Source of the DNA: Sthenelais limicola
Taxonomy: Eukaryota > Annelida > Polychaeta > Phyllodocida > Sigalionidae
Assembly: GCA_942159475.1 (NCBI GenBank)
Contig: OW804094.1
Location: 12,840,132 to 12,904,131, forward strand
Direction of reading: 5' to 3'
DNA length: 64,000 nucleotides
Part shown: one piece after another, positions 10,676-22,235 of the stretch
How positions within the stretch are numbered: position 1 is the first letter of the stretch
Layout: each line of letters begins with the position of its first letter
Notes under the pieces: generated by a model
Told to the model about the DNA's origin: nothing
Seen by the model: the letters and a program-made list of their open reading frames with translations, nothing else
Database searches by the model: none
Position numbers and translations under genes: made by a program

Positions 10676-10911
10676 GGGTGAAATTTCAAGAAAATGCACA
10701 ATTGAGTTTTAGAAACTCTCCCAAATAACCCCGAATTTAATACAAAAATGAGACTCAAAACACAATTCAACATAACTGAACACGTCCTTTGAATCAAGTC
10801 AATACCGAATATACTCAGATATAGTTAGTATCTATCATTTCTCAGTCGAATTTAGCATAATTCACTAAATGTGAAGAGCTGCCAATAGTACATTTTCTGA
10901 AAATCTGACCC
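10676..10911 (+). mobile_element. MITE family A
   Basis: GGGTGAAATTTCAAGAAAAT at the left, CTGAAAATCTGACCC at the right; standard length and interior. Confidence 0.75.
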
Positions 10912-11207
10912 ATATGATACCCGGGAAACGTTAAAGAAGTTATTACACGGATCTGGGAAGCAAGTCTTCAGTATTTTTTTTTTACTGAAATTAGTATTTT
11001 TCAAAACTTTCAGAAATCGTCATACATAATCTCCTCCAAATCTACAATTTATAACTATAATTGATAAACTAAATGATATATTAAAAAATGTTCATTCATT
11101 TTGATATTTTCTGCTTCGGATATGTTTTGTCTTTAAAATATATTTCAGATTAATACAGCCTGTACTATACAGGCAGTAGAGACCCTACATAATGATAATC
11201 CACTCTA

Positions 11208-11569
11208 TAGTCTGTCCGAAAAGTAGTTGAAACGTGATTCCTTAGTCCCTTTAAGGGGAGGGAAAAGTGGGAGTTTTCTGATTTCTATTTATGACAAGGA
11301 CCTGTCCACTCTTTGCCCAGGGAGTCGCTCATTGCAATCAACCATGAAGAAACAGGGCCAGTATAACCAGCTCTTCCTTCTTTTTAAGCAAAACAACAGC
11401 TGCAGCACATAGAACAGAGACAGCACAATACAGTACAGCTGTACATTTGGCCATGGTTGGTCGCAAACGGCGATTCAGGGGGCAATAGTTTGAAGTCAAA
11501 ATTCCCCCACTTTTCCCTCCCCTTAAAGGGACTAAGGAATCACGTGTCAACTACTTTTCGGACAGACTA
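11208..11569. mobile_element. Mariner-like MITE (family M)
   Basis: Inverted ends of about 60 bp starting TAGTCTGTCCGAAAAGTAGT, with TA on both sides (11206-11207, 11570-11571). The TA target and the CGAAAAGTA end motif point to a Tc1/mariner-type parent. Copies lie at 49705-50066 and 55025-55375. No transposase; about 360 bp. Confidence 0.75.
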
Positions 11570-11678
11570 TACCCACAATAAAGGACCTACTATGTGCCAG
11601 TATTCCAGTACCTATTCTACCATATATTGTACCATATGATATAGTAGGTTCAGTAACGCTACAGACTATTCACCATGT

Positions 11679-11910
11679 GGGTGACATTTCCAGAAAATGC
11701 ACAATTCACATTTAGAAATCCTCCCAAATAACCCGGATTTAATACAAAAATGACTCAAAACACAATTCAACATAACCAAACACATCCCTTGAAGCAACTC
11801 GATGCCAAATATACTCAGATATAACTAGTATTTATTATTTATCAGCCTAATTTAGCAAAATTTCATAAATGTGTACAGCTGCCAACTGTACATTTTCTGA
11901 TGACCTGTTT
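11679..11910 (+). mobile_element. MITE family A
   Basis: GGGTGACATTTCCAGAAAAT at the left, TACATTTTCTGATGACCTG at the right; standard interior. It lies 110 bp from the family M copy. Confidence 0.7.
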
Positions 11911-12512
11911 CATATATCGTCCAATCAATAAACCTCATAATGATAGTATTTAATACCTGGTTTCCTTAACGAGTTCCATAGATACGAGCTAAGTATACAT
12001 AATTTGGTCTACTATACATACAGGACTGACGGCCTTTAGTGACTGCCTTGAACAGTCCAGCGGCTATAACAACCTTAGACAGAGACTAAACAGATTAATA
12101 ACCTCCATTTTGACGGGCCTGCTGGTGCACTGTTAGTGTATAATCCCTTGTGTCATTAATCCGTTATCAATACTGACTGATCCCGAGTACATAACTACTT
12201 CCCATTCCAAGGTCTCCTCAGTTAGCTAATGTCTATATTATTGGATCAGCACTAATTAAGCTCGAAGAGCTTTCTTAGATTAGGTACGGTATACGGACAA
12301 GACGGTCGGCAGATCGGGTTACTACTGACATTCCTGTAGATAAGAGACCCCCCTATTTATAGCCGCATGATTTGTCCTATACTCCTCTAAATTTCCATGC
12401 AGTCAATATAACCAAAGCGCCACCTTTTGGTCTAATTTTCGGAAATTTAAATTAATTTTTTCCTTTTCAAATTTAAAGGTGTTGTTTCAAAAACAGGCAC
12501 TTTCCTTTCATC
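11911..12512. other. No recognised gene
   Basis: No significant frame or clear repeat was seen in this AT-rich stretch. Confidence 0.4.
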
Positions 12513-12790
12513 TTCTATATATCTCAATCTAAGATGGAATGTTGATAATCCTGATAATCCCTGTCCTTTCCCCTCGCCTGGGCGGCCTGCTTGACCGCCC
12601 TCTCTGATAACGCCACTGATATCCACCACTGCCCCAGCTTTGCCAGCTGTCGTCGCTCGTTTTTGGCCGCCAGGCGCTCGTTTTTGGCCGCCAGGAGTCG
12701 CCGCCAGGAGTCGGGGAGTAGGGGGCGCTTTGACACCTCCTCCTTACACATGGTGGTGGTGGGCTGTTAGTTACTTCCTATGGAACTCCA
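12513..12790. repeat. Duplicated segment, copy 1
   Basis: Starts TCTATATATCTCAATCTAAG and ends near GGGCTGTTAGTTACTTCCTA. The same order of words occurs at 13487-13730. It includes GCCGCCAGGAGTCG repeats and GACCGCCC repeats. The translations are repetitive Arg/Pro-rich strings. Confidence 0.65.
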
Positions 12791-13486
12791 CCCTCTGTGG
12801 ATCCATCCATTGGCGAGATGTACACATGGTTATTTTCACATTAATTCGGATTCTGCAAATTTGTCTGAAATTAATATTTACTAGATTTATAGTTTTATTT
12901 TGTTTACTGTTATGTTCGAGGTGCATGTTGAACCAAATTTTAGCGAAATGTTGATCATATTAAAGGAATTGAAACAATTTTTTTTGACAAAATCGTGTGT
13001 ACACTGTGGATGGCAGTGCCCATTTTTGTGGCGAGCTCCAAGATAAGGCCTGCTTCACTTGTCAGCGGCCCCCAACTCTGGGGTGTATGGCAGTAATTAC
13101 CCTGATAAGCTGATAAGGTGCAGGACCAGGAGGACCACCACCATCACCACAACCAAAACAACAACCACCTCCTTCTCCTAACCCCCTCCCCCCTCCCAGG
13201 TGTTATGAATTAATTCATTCAGTGCTCATTAATGTGCCTGCGAAATCTTGTTCGTTCTAATTCTCTCTAAAAATACAGTTTACATTTGATAAGAATGACA
13301 TGTGTGAGTGAAAAAGAAGAAAGTTGCAGTTTGAATGGTAATTCTACACCTATTATTAACGATTTGACTGTGTATTAAGTAAAATGAAGAAAAGACTACC
13401 TCTTAGTCTACATAGTCTACATGCTCCAACACTAGGTCTCCTGTTCTCCTGTTTAAGATTTTATTTTTATTTACTTCAACCTGATT

Positions 13487-13730
13487 CTATATATCTCAAT
13501 CTAAGATGGAATGTTGATAATCCTGATAATCCCTGCCTTCTCCCGGCCTTATTGACCGCCCCCTCTCGCCGCTTGACCGCCCCCTCCCGGCGCGCTTGAC
13601 CGCCCCTCACCGCCCCCTCTGATAACGCCACTGCCCCTCTCCACTCCACCGCTAGGATTTGCCGCCAGGATTCGCCGCCAGGAGTCGAGGAGTAGGTGGC
13701 GCGCTGTTAGTTACTCCTATCGGCGTTCCT
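13487..13730. repeat. Duplicated segment, copy 2
   Basis: Second copy of the unit at 12513-12790, about 970 bp downstream in the same orientation, with different numbers of the internal GACCGCC and CGCCAGGA repeats. Confidence 0.65.
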
Positions 13731-15313
13731 TATCTGCCCCTCTGCCCCCAAGGTAATTAAGAGACAGGGTGTGACATTTCAGCCCCCAAAGATAATTGTG
13801 ACCATGTGTGGTCACTGGTTGGTGTCAGTTCTTCTTTCAACTTCAGTTTAGAAGATTTTTTGTTTGTGAAATATACATTCTGAATTATGTTTAAGCATAT
13901 TCTGACAGACGTTAGAATCATTTTGATATTAATTTCTTCAATGTGGGATTTATAGAAGAAAAATAGTCTGAAAGTCATCAAGGAACAGAAACACTCATCT
14001 TCCTACAAAAAAAATGGGTTTTAAGCACAATATCTCCCCCATATGACACCTCAGGCAGGCCAGAATATCACAACAGGCAAGTGGGCACGCCCCCTCGCAT
14101 GTTGCCATTTGAGATTCAGCAACAAAAAATAATTTTTTCCAGTTACCAAATTGCCAAGGGTTGGCAGAAATTTGCAGCAAGTTAGCAGCAAACAATGCCA
14201 AGTGACCAAGCTGCAAAAGGTTTGCAGTGTTTGGCAACTAAAAGATTTCCAGAAAATAAATAAATAAAAAAAATAATGTCCCAAATCGCTCAGAAACAGA
14301 GCGTTTTCTTCTGAACTGGGAAGAAAAAATAAAAAATTAAAAGACTTGAGTTGCTGTTTCTCCAGGCAGTGCCTAAAGCATCACATTATGCCCATACCTC
14401 CCAACTGGGCATTGATAACAGAAGAAAAAGATTAGACTTCTAGACGAATAGGCTAAAGTCACCAGTAGCTTTAATGTGTGGATTGAATTATTGCAGGTGG
14501 CATTGGTCGTCGTTGAGAGACAGACCCCCTGTGAAAATGAAATCATCCTTCCCCTGCTCTCTTATCTCTTATCTCACCTCTCATTAGAGGACCCTCCGCC
14601 GCACCACCATCAGAAGTGTCACAGCTGCTCCACTTATTGTTTAAACTTTTAAAAATCTATGATATACTAAATCAAGTAGTGGTGCAAACGATTGTAATGC
14701 TGATGAGAAGAAATTTGGTCTTTGATAGATTTATGAGTGATATTTATAAGCTAAGATAATGTTTTATATAAAGTTCTATAGCTTGAATTGGCTTGTGTTT
14801 ATGTGCCACTCATCATTTGCACCAGCCAAATGGCCTGTCCTCCCTTATCTGACCCATGTCACCCTCTGCCCCCAAGGTAATTAGGAGATGATAGAGCTGT
14901 CACAGCTGGTCTACTACTTCTTTCAATTTTTCAAAATCTATGATATACTACAGTAACTCATTGTCCTAAATATTCTACTGAAGAAGAGACAAATATTGGT
15001 GTTTCAATCATCGTTGTGTGATGTATATTAGCCATTATAAGGAATCTTTGTGGTCTTGGAAGATGCAGTGATATATATAGGTCCTAGGCCTATACAACAT
15101 TGGAGTGAGCAGGGCTGGACTCTGGACTCAAGACCTCTGTCGACCTCATTTTCGCCCCTGAGGCGAAAATCCAAAGGCTTTTAAACTTCTTCTGTCAGGG
15201 GGCGCCACTTCCCCTCTTCGAGCAATTTTTCGCCCATGTGGCGAAAATCAAAGGCTTTTCTACTGTTTCTTGTATTGAACTAAACCTGAGCTGCTGCGTA
15301 TGACAACGTATAT
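13731..15313. other. No gene; short internal duplications
   Basis: Words CTGCCCCCAAGGTAATTA (about 13741 and 14866) and AAAATCTATGATATACTA (about 14651 and 14934) are repeated, suggesting duplicated blocks. Two small dyads of the form TTTTCGCC...GGCGAAAAT with AAAGGCTTTT following lie at about 15150 and 15228. No credible protein. Confidence 0.4.
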
Positions 15314-15944
15314 GGGTCAGATTTTCAGAAAATGTACAATTGGCAGCTGTACACATTTAGGAAATTCTGCTAAATTAGGCTGAAAAATGATGAATACCAG
15401 GTATATCTGAGTATATATTTTTTTTTTTTTTTTGGACAAATTTTATTCAGGTTGTTAGTAATGGCATAGGCCATGACAGGTTAGTACGGCTCGGGCTAAT
15501 CCCGGTATTCCGCCGCATCCTGAATTTTCGCTTTACATTTGACATTCTAAATTGAGTGTGTAATCTTTACGTTAAGTACATTTCAGTTAGAAGTGATAGG
15601 TAATAATGAGATGAGATGGTTAATGAGTGAAAGAAAATGATCGAGTATTATCTTAATGTCGTCTTAGGTGAAGGGTAGGTGATTGTTGATAAATTTCAAA
15701 GATATCAAAAATTTCAACGGAGATAGTTAAAATTGGATTTGCTCTGGTATAGGAATTGCACCGGAGAAGAGATCTATCTTTAAACGCTGTTTAAAGATAA
15801 GCTTATCTTCTATTTGGTATCGCATTGATTCAAAGTATCAATTCAGTTATGTTAAACTGCATTTTGAAGTTCATTTTTGTCTTAAATGTGGGTTATTTGA
15901 GAGGATTGATGAAGGCGAATTGTACATTTCTGAAAATCTAACCC
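15314..15944 (-). mobile_element. MITE family A, split by a retroposon
   Basis: The outer parts (15314-15420 and 15811-15944) together form a full family A element in the GCAGCTGTACAC-first orientation, with GGGTCAGATTTTCAG at the left and TGAAAATCTAACCC at the right. Confidence 0.75.
15421..15810 (-). mobile_element. Retroposon inserted antisense in a MITE
   Basis: Begins with a T run (the complement of a poly(A) tail) and is flanked by TATTT on both sides (15416-15420, 15811-15815). 390 bp with no coding frame. Interior words such as GGCTCGGGCTAATCCCGG suggest the 3' end of a SINE or LINE. Family not identified. Confidence 0.65.
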
Positions 15945-16089
15945 ATATACTAAAATCAGTATTTTTGAAAACTTACAATTTTCGAAGTCACAAAAAAGAT
16001 AAGGATATGGTTACGTAATTGGCAAGATTTGAATTACCCAGGTTGGCTTGAGATAGGTGCAGCTGACACTAATTTCATAGAGCAAGCGA

Positions 16090-16397
16090 GGCCAGTCTGA
16101 GGGTGGGTGGGGCTCTGACCACAGCTGTAGGTATGTGCCTTCACACCCGCTCACACACAGTGCAGGCCCAGTCTGAGGGTGGGTGGGGCTCTGACCACAG
16201 CTGTAGGTATGTGCCTCCACACCCGCTCACACACAGTGCAGGCCCAGTCTGAGGGTGGGTGGGGCTCTGACCACAGCTGTAGGTATGTGCCTCCACACCC
16301 GCTCACACACAGTGCAGGCCCAGTCTGAGGGTGGGTGGGGCTCTGACCACAGCTGTAGGTATGTGCCTTCCCACACCCGCTCACACACAGTGCAGGC
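16090..16397. repeat. 76-bp minisatellite, four copies
   Basis: GTCTGAGGGTGGGTGG occurs at 16095, 16171, 16247 and 16323, a constant 76-bp spacing. Units are nearly identical (..CCACAGCTGTAGGTATGTGCC..), so the array is young. The frames on the minus strand simply translate the repeat. Confidence 0.9.
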
Positions 16398-17183
16398 GCA
16401 TGCATCATGCACTCAACCTGCACCTACATACAGCACATCCAATGACCTGTTGAGGAGTTGTTCTGGTATTTGTTTTCCATGATTATTAAAGGGCATGGCC
16501 TTGTCTCATATACCCTCAAGGTTGGTGGTGATATCAGACGTTTTTCTGTTTTTAAAATGACTTTTAACGAAGGGCCCTCTCTGTGTCCACTGGAATATGT
16601 AGCCACATATTGTAAACACCGGTGGCCCAGGCCCCTCTTCCGGTCAAAATTACCCATGACCCTCTACTCTGGCCTCAGTTTCCCAGTCATAAAATCTATT
16701 TCAAATCTTCCCCATTGAGGTTTGCTTGCTAACTCCGATTGCTCATGGACATGGACTCTGCGCCAAGCGCCCAGTCTTACTCCAGGTTCCCTCTACATTA
16801 ATCAAATTTCAGGATAGTGTCATAGATATATCCATGCACTGATCATCCTATGGAGTACATGTACCTACTTTACTAGTAATTGTTCACCCAAAAATATTGA
16901 AAACTTTTTTTTTTTCATGAATAAAAATATCAAACTTAAAATATAGAAATACTTATTTAATGTCCTTAATGTGTACCACCATTGGAATCGGCTTGATCTC
17001 ATCTTTTCAAATATGGTGATATCTCATAAATCATTTTTTGCGACTTGTGACTCATTTTCCTGAAACGCATCACAATTGAGGTTGGCTTGCGGAACCCTAT
17101 TAACTAACTCTGACTGCTCATGGACATGGACTCGGAGCCCTGTCTCGGAACTCCAGTACTGCAACCCCAGGTTCCCTCTACTT
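16398..17183. other. No gene; fragment of MITE family B and a 3-copy dispersed word block
   Basis: About 16860-17080 is part of a family B element ending GCGACTTGTGACTCATTTTC. A block with GCTCATGGACATGGACTC and CCAGGTTCCCTCTAC occurs at about 16738, 17110 and 17540. Confidence 0.5.
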
Positions 17184-17424
17184 GGGTCAGATTTTCAAAA
17201 TATCATTATGTACAATTGGCAGTTGTACACATTGAGTAAATTCTGCTGAATTAGACTGCAATTTGGTCAATACTAGGTAAATTCGAGTATATTCGGCATT
17301 GCATTAATTACAGCAATCTGTTTGGTTAGGTTGAACTGTATTTTAAACTTTATTTTCTTCTGAAATTTGGGTTATTTGAGAAGATTCTCGAAGTTGAATT
17401 GTACATTTTCTGAAAATCTCACCC
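17184..17424 (-). mobile_element. MITE family A
   Basis: GGGTCAGATTTTCAAAATAT at the left and TTTTCTGAAAATCTCACCC at the right; GCAGTTGTACACATTGAG arm first. Confidence 0.75.
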
Positions 17425-17776
17425 ATATACTAAAATCAGTATTTTTCGGATGTCACAAAAAAGATACAGATATGGTTGCGTAATTGAGGTTTACTTGTGG
17501 AACCTCCCTATTAACTGTTACTCCAATTGCTCATGAACATGGACTCACGCCCTGTCTTACTCCAGTGCTACAACCCCAGGTTGCCTCTACTCAATAATTC
17601 ACCCGTGCTGTATCTATAACCACCCGACCCTGCTGTCTACAGGGCCATCACCCGGCCCCCATAATGGACGAGATATAATGACTGGCGGGGGGAAGGTGAC
17701 TCCTCTAGTCTGTATTCCGCTCTGAGGCCTGCCAGACCTGTTGTTGGAGTCGCCGGTCATTATACCATAAGCATAT

Positions 17777-18011
17777 GGGTCAGATTTTCAGAAAATGTAC
17801 AATTCAACTTCACCAATCTTCTCAAATAAACCAAATTTCAGACGAAAATAAGGTTCAAAATACAGTTCAACCTAACCAAACAGATTGCTAAAATCAATGC
17901 AATGCCGAATATACCCGAATTTACCTAGTATTGACCAAATTGCAGCCTAATTTAGCTGAATTTACTAAATGTGTACAGCTGCCAAATGTACATTTTCTGA
18001 CAATCTGACCC
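17777..18011 (+). mobile_element. MITE family A
   Basis: GGGTCAGATTTTCAGAAAAT at the left and TTTTCTGACAATCTGACCC at the right. 235 bp, one of the best-preserved copies here. Confidence 0.8.
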
Positions 18012-18016
18012 ATATA

Positions 18017-18600
18017 TGTGATGTGTTACAGAGAAATGAGTCAAAGTGGCAATAAATGGTTTTCTAAATGTCTTTATCACAAGAACTTCTTATAGGAATT
18101 GACAGTTTAGTGGTCTTAGTAGTAGCAATACATGTACCAAATTCCAAGACTGTGTGCTAAATGTATCAATGCGGTCCTGAGGTCATCCTCTGCAGTATAT
18201 TTAGCTAATTTACTAATGATTGAACCTCAAGAAATATTGCTAAGATTTTCTTTCCATGCCTAAACCAACGAGATTATATTAGCACATAATCTCGTTGCCT
18301 AAACTAACATAGAAGTACTTAATGTTTACTATCATTAGAATCGGCTTGATCTCATCATTCCAAATATGATGGTATCTCAAAATTCATGTTTTGTGACTTG
18401 TGACTCATTTCCTATGACACATCACATGTCCATCCAGAGATATTGCAAATATCAAACTTAAAATATATAAATACTTATAAGATGCCCAACTGTTTACAAT
18501 CATTACAATCGGCTTGATCTAATCTTTTCAAATAGGATGGTATCTCAAAATCCATTTTTTGCTACTTGTGACTCATTTTGCTGTGACACATCACATGTGA
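18017..18600. mobile_element. MITE family B, tandem or nested copies
   Basis: Starts TGTGATGTGTTACAGAGAAA. Two successive right ends (GACTTGTGACTCATTTCC... near 18400 and CTACTTGTGACTCATTTTGC near 18570) show that one and a part copies are fused. A 12-bp perfect dyad CAACGAGATTAT / ATAATCTCGTTG (about 18266-18297) sits inside. Confidence 0.6.
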
Positions 18601-19002
18601 TGGACTGGAGGCAGAGAGCGCCCCCTGTTGACCAGCCAGTGATGACTGGTGGAGTGGTCAGGTCCGGAGAAAGGTCATTTATCCCCGACCCTGTCACGGC
18701 CAGATATCATCGCTCATAGGCTATTACTTCTCCTGCATTTCATGTTAAATGGCAGACAAGGTTCGCACAGTCATGGAAAGTCATGGAATTAGTGATTTGG
18801 TTTTCCAGGCCTGGAAAGTCATGGAATTCTGGACAGGTCATGGGAAGTCATGGAAAAGGAAATTTTGAATGTTAAAATTAAAATTCTCCATAATACCACC
18901 AACAAGTTCTACATTTTGTCCCAAGTGGCCACACTCTTCCAGCGTTTTGACTTGTCCATCGTTCCTCCTTGCTGTTTTGGCCTCGAAATTGTGTCTCCAT
19001 AG
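18601..19002. other. No gene; TCATGGAA-type hAT remnant
   Basis: At about 18768-18858 the repeated word GTCATGGAAAGTCATGGAAT resembles the arms of hAT-type non-autonomous elements such as the one at 44965-45721. No ends are resolved. Confidence 0.4.
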
Positions 19003-19166
19003 ATAGAACCTGATGAGAATGTGGTACAAGGGACACTATTGCACTGGCCTTAATGTCTGTGGTTTTTTGTGGCCCACAATCCGATGGGGGAGTGAGTTAC
19101 GGAAAAAAACGAAACATCAAGGCCAATGATAGTGTCCCGAGTACCACATTCGAATTTAGGTTCTAT
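19003..19166. mobile_element. Hairpin MITE family E, compact copy
   Basis: Inverted arms ATAGAACCTGATGAGAATGT... and ...ACATTCGAATTTAGGTTCTAT pair along most of the 164 bp (GGTACAAGGGACACTATTG opposite its near complement). A disrupted copy lies at 830-1308. Confidence 0.75.
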
Positions 19167-19725
19167 ATTTACTCCCACATTGCTATGTTCAAGTATGTGA
19201 TAGAGTAACAAAGGTATTTTACTTACAAAAACAAATACAGCCATCGATCTTGACTTGACTTATGTTGGGACCAGCCTCCCAAAACCCAGGAGAAAGCTGT
19301 GATCTGATTGGTCGATGACACCAATATGATCATGTGACTGTATCAACCAATGGGAGCGCTTGTTACTACTCTCATACCTAACGAGTAGGTTTCCCGAAAG
19401 ATTACCACACTACTCCCCCCCCCCCCCCCCCATACAAATAGCATGTGGTACATACACCAACGTGGAGTAAATGGTCTTACCCCTACAGTTCTACTACAAG
19501 GTACAAGATAATGCCGATAGGACCAAAATATATTCGAAAGAATAGTGTTAAAATAGGGCTTAAAAGCAACAGATTTCTCTCCCCGCCCCATTTGTTTCTT
19601 CACAGTATTCACATGTTTTTGACTCTTTTATGCCTATTTAGGCCAGATACTTAAATATTAAACACAATCAGCTGATCAGCTGACCTTATACTGAAAGGCT
19701 TCAAACCCCACGTTTCTGCGGTCCT

Positions 19726-20420
19726 GGGTATGACCATGAAGTGCCTTTCTGTCTCTTTTTCTGTCTCTCTCTCCCTTCTTCTCTATCTCTATTTCCTGGG
19801 TATGACCATGAAGTGCCTTTCTGTCTCTTTTTCTGTCTCTCTCTCCCTTCTTCTCTTTCTCTATTTCCTGGGTATGACCATGAAGTGCCTTTCTGTCTCA
19901 TTTTCTGTCTCTCTCTCCCTTCTTCTCTATCTCTATTTCCTGGGTATGACCATGAAGTGCCTTTCTGTCTCTCTCTCCCTTCTTCTCTATCTCTATTTCC
20001 TGGGTATGACCATGAAGTGCCTTTCTGTCTCTTTTTCTGTCTCTCTCTCTCCCTTCTTCTCTATCTCTATTTCCTGGGTATGACCATGAAGTGCCTTTCT
20101 GTCTCTTTTTCTGTCTCTCTCTCTCCCTTCTTCTCTATCTCTATTTCCTGGGTATGACCATAAAGACTTTTTTAGTGCCTTTCTGTCTCTTTTCTCTGTC
20201 TCTCTCTTCCTTCTTCACTATCTCTATTTCCTGGGTATGATCATAAAGTGCCTTTCTGTCTCTTTCTCTGTCTCTCTCTCCCTTCTTCTCTATCTCTATT
20301 TACTGGGGTATGATCATAATCTCACTCCCTCTCAGATCTCCCGCCCTTGATATAACCTCATTAAATGTGTTGATAAGGGTGTAAAGCAACCAATCTCACT
20401 CACTCACTCACTCACTCACC
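19726..20420 (+). repeat. 72-bp minisatellite grown inside a SINE-like repeat
   Basis: GGGTATGACCATGAAGTGCC recurs at 19726, 19798, 19870, 19942, 20002, 20076, 20150 and 20233. The array runs into GATATAACCTCATTAAATGT and a (CACT)n tail (to about 20420), the 3' end of the SINE-like repeat at 5398-6690 and 46600-46840, where the unit is single copy. The plus-strand frames are repetitive Ser/Leu peptides and not genes. Confidence 0.8.
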
Positions 20421-20945
20421 CTACGTTTCTGTGCATTAAGTCCACTCCCCATCTTATCTAGATTCCACCATCTATACATCACAGATAACGTAGTACCATT
20501 AAATATGGCCATCTTCAATCATAATAATTAAGACTGATTACACCAAGCACGCAATATAGAGGAATTCCAACACTCAACAACTCCCCCGCTTAAAGTATTC
20601 TAGAAGGAATACAGCGCAAAGTTACTTTTACTTTTACATTTCTATTTGCCTGCAACTCCCCTGAATCCCATACAAATGTGAATTTTAGATAGGATCCTCG
20701 CAGATTGCCTTAGTTTTGATAGTGAAGCAGAAGGAAGATGAATAGGTGTTTAGGAGGGAGACGGTATGGGAAGGGAACGATAAGACGCTGAGAGGACGCT
20801 GTCTGTCTTGTAGATGCGTCTTGTGACGTGCTTAAAGAGATTACGATTGTCTCCAACATTAGGAACGCTCTCATGAAAATGAATATTTGATAGTGTGGAT
20901 CTTTCTTCCCAGTCTTCTGGGGGAAACATGAGATGTTGTGAATAT

Positions 20946-21041
20946 TATGGCTTTCTTTCTTCCTTTCTTTTCTCTCTTTGTTGTTGATACACTTTCTTTC
21001 TTTGTTTCTTCCTTGATATACATTCTTTCTTTGTTGATACA

Positions 21042-21072
<31 letters not shown>

Positions 21073-21295
21073 GATATACATTCTTTCTTTCTTGATACAC
21101 TTTCTTTCTTTCTTGATATACATTCTTTCTTTCTTGATACACTTTTCTTTCTTTCTTTCTTTCTTTCTTGATACACTTTTCTTTCTTTCTTGATACACTT
21201 TCTTTTCTTCTTTCTCTTCCGCTTTCTTTCTTTCTTGATACAATACACTTTCTTTTCTTGATAAACTTTCTTTCTTTCTTGATACACTTTCTGCG
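20946..21295. repeat. CTTT microsatellite with TTGATACACT interruptions
   Basis: Short (CTTT)n runs alternate with TTGATACACT or TTGATATACA at irregular spacing. The Lys/Glu frames on the minus strand are repeat translations. A small related array lies at 21729-21780. Confidence 0.85.
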
Positions 21296-21717
21296 AAATG
21301 AGGTTTGTATGAAGTCCGTACATTTACAGCTATATACATACCCAGTCTAGTCTAGAAGGCAGAAACCAGTCCCTGATAATTAGGGACCAGGTGTTTCTCA
21401 TTAAGTGGTGGTCGCCCCTTCTGGACGCTGATGTGCCTCTAGTGAGGCTCTATATGGATGGGTTTTGAAGGCAACATAAATGTTTTTAGTAATTTTCAAT
21501 TTCAAAATGGTTTATAATTCCGACTTCTTGATACAGTTAATAAGGTATGATGCCAACCGTTATATTTTGAAATGAAAAAAATAGTTCAATCTTTGCAAAT
21601 TAGGTAAAAATAAACTTTTTTGTCTGCACCCTGGCTGGGGTAGTGAGCCCTACAAGGAGAAAGATGCAGGAGGGAGTTGTGGTTAAGCTTATCGTTGTAG
21701 GCGGTGAACTGGAACGC

Positions 21718-21791
21718 TGAGGAATGTGTTCTTTCTTTCTTTCTTTCTTTCTTGATACACTTTCTTTCTTGATACACTTTTGAGGAATGTG
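21718..21791. repeat. CTTT array flanked by a 12-bp direct repeat
   Basis: (CTTT)n with TTGATACACT units sits between TGAGGAATGTGT at about 21719 and again at about 21779, as if the array was inserted or copied there with a duplication of the target. Confidence 0.6.
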
Positions 21792-22000
21792 TCCGTCTGG
21801 ACAAGACTGCTACCGTTGCCTCTAGCAGTGTAAGTGAGCACAGAGATATACATTTACCCTAATCACATCTCCATCCGCTCCCCTTTAATAATTCTCAACA
21901 GAAGAGCTGCTCCTTGCAGCGCTGGGTTACAGTTTATGGCCATCCCTCGGGGATATACAAATCCCCGCCCCCTCGCAGTCGCCCGGACAATTTGTCATCT

Positions 22001-22235
22001 GGGTGAAGTCATCAGAAAATGTACAATTCACCTTCACCAATCCCCTCAAATAACCCAAATTTAACACGAAAATAAAGCTCAAAATACAGTTCAACCTAAC
22101 CAAACACATTGCTAGAATCAATGCAATGCCAAATATACTCGAATTTACCTAGTATTGACCAAATTGCAGCCTAATTTAGCAGAATTTACTAAATGTGTAC
22201 AGCTGCTAATTGTACATTTTCTGAAAATCTGACCC
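22001..22235 (+). mobile_element. MITE family A
   Basis: GGGTGAAGTCATCAGAAAAT at the left and TTTTCTGAAAATCTGACCC at the right. 235 bp. Confidence 0.8.

Noticed and set aside
20710..21339. 209-codon minus-strand Lys/Glu-rich frame
   Set aside because: Translation of the CTTT/TTGATACACT repeat.
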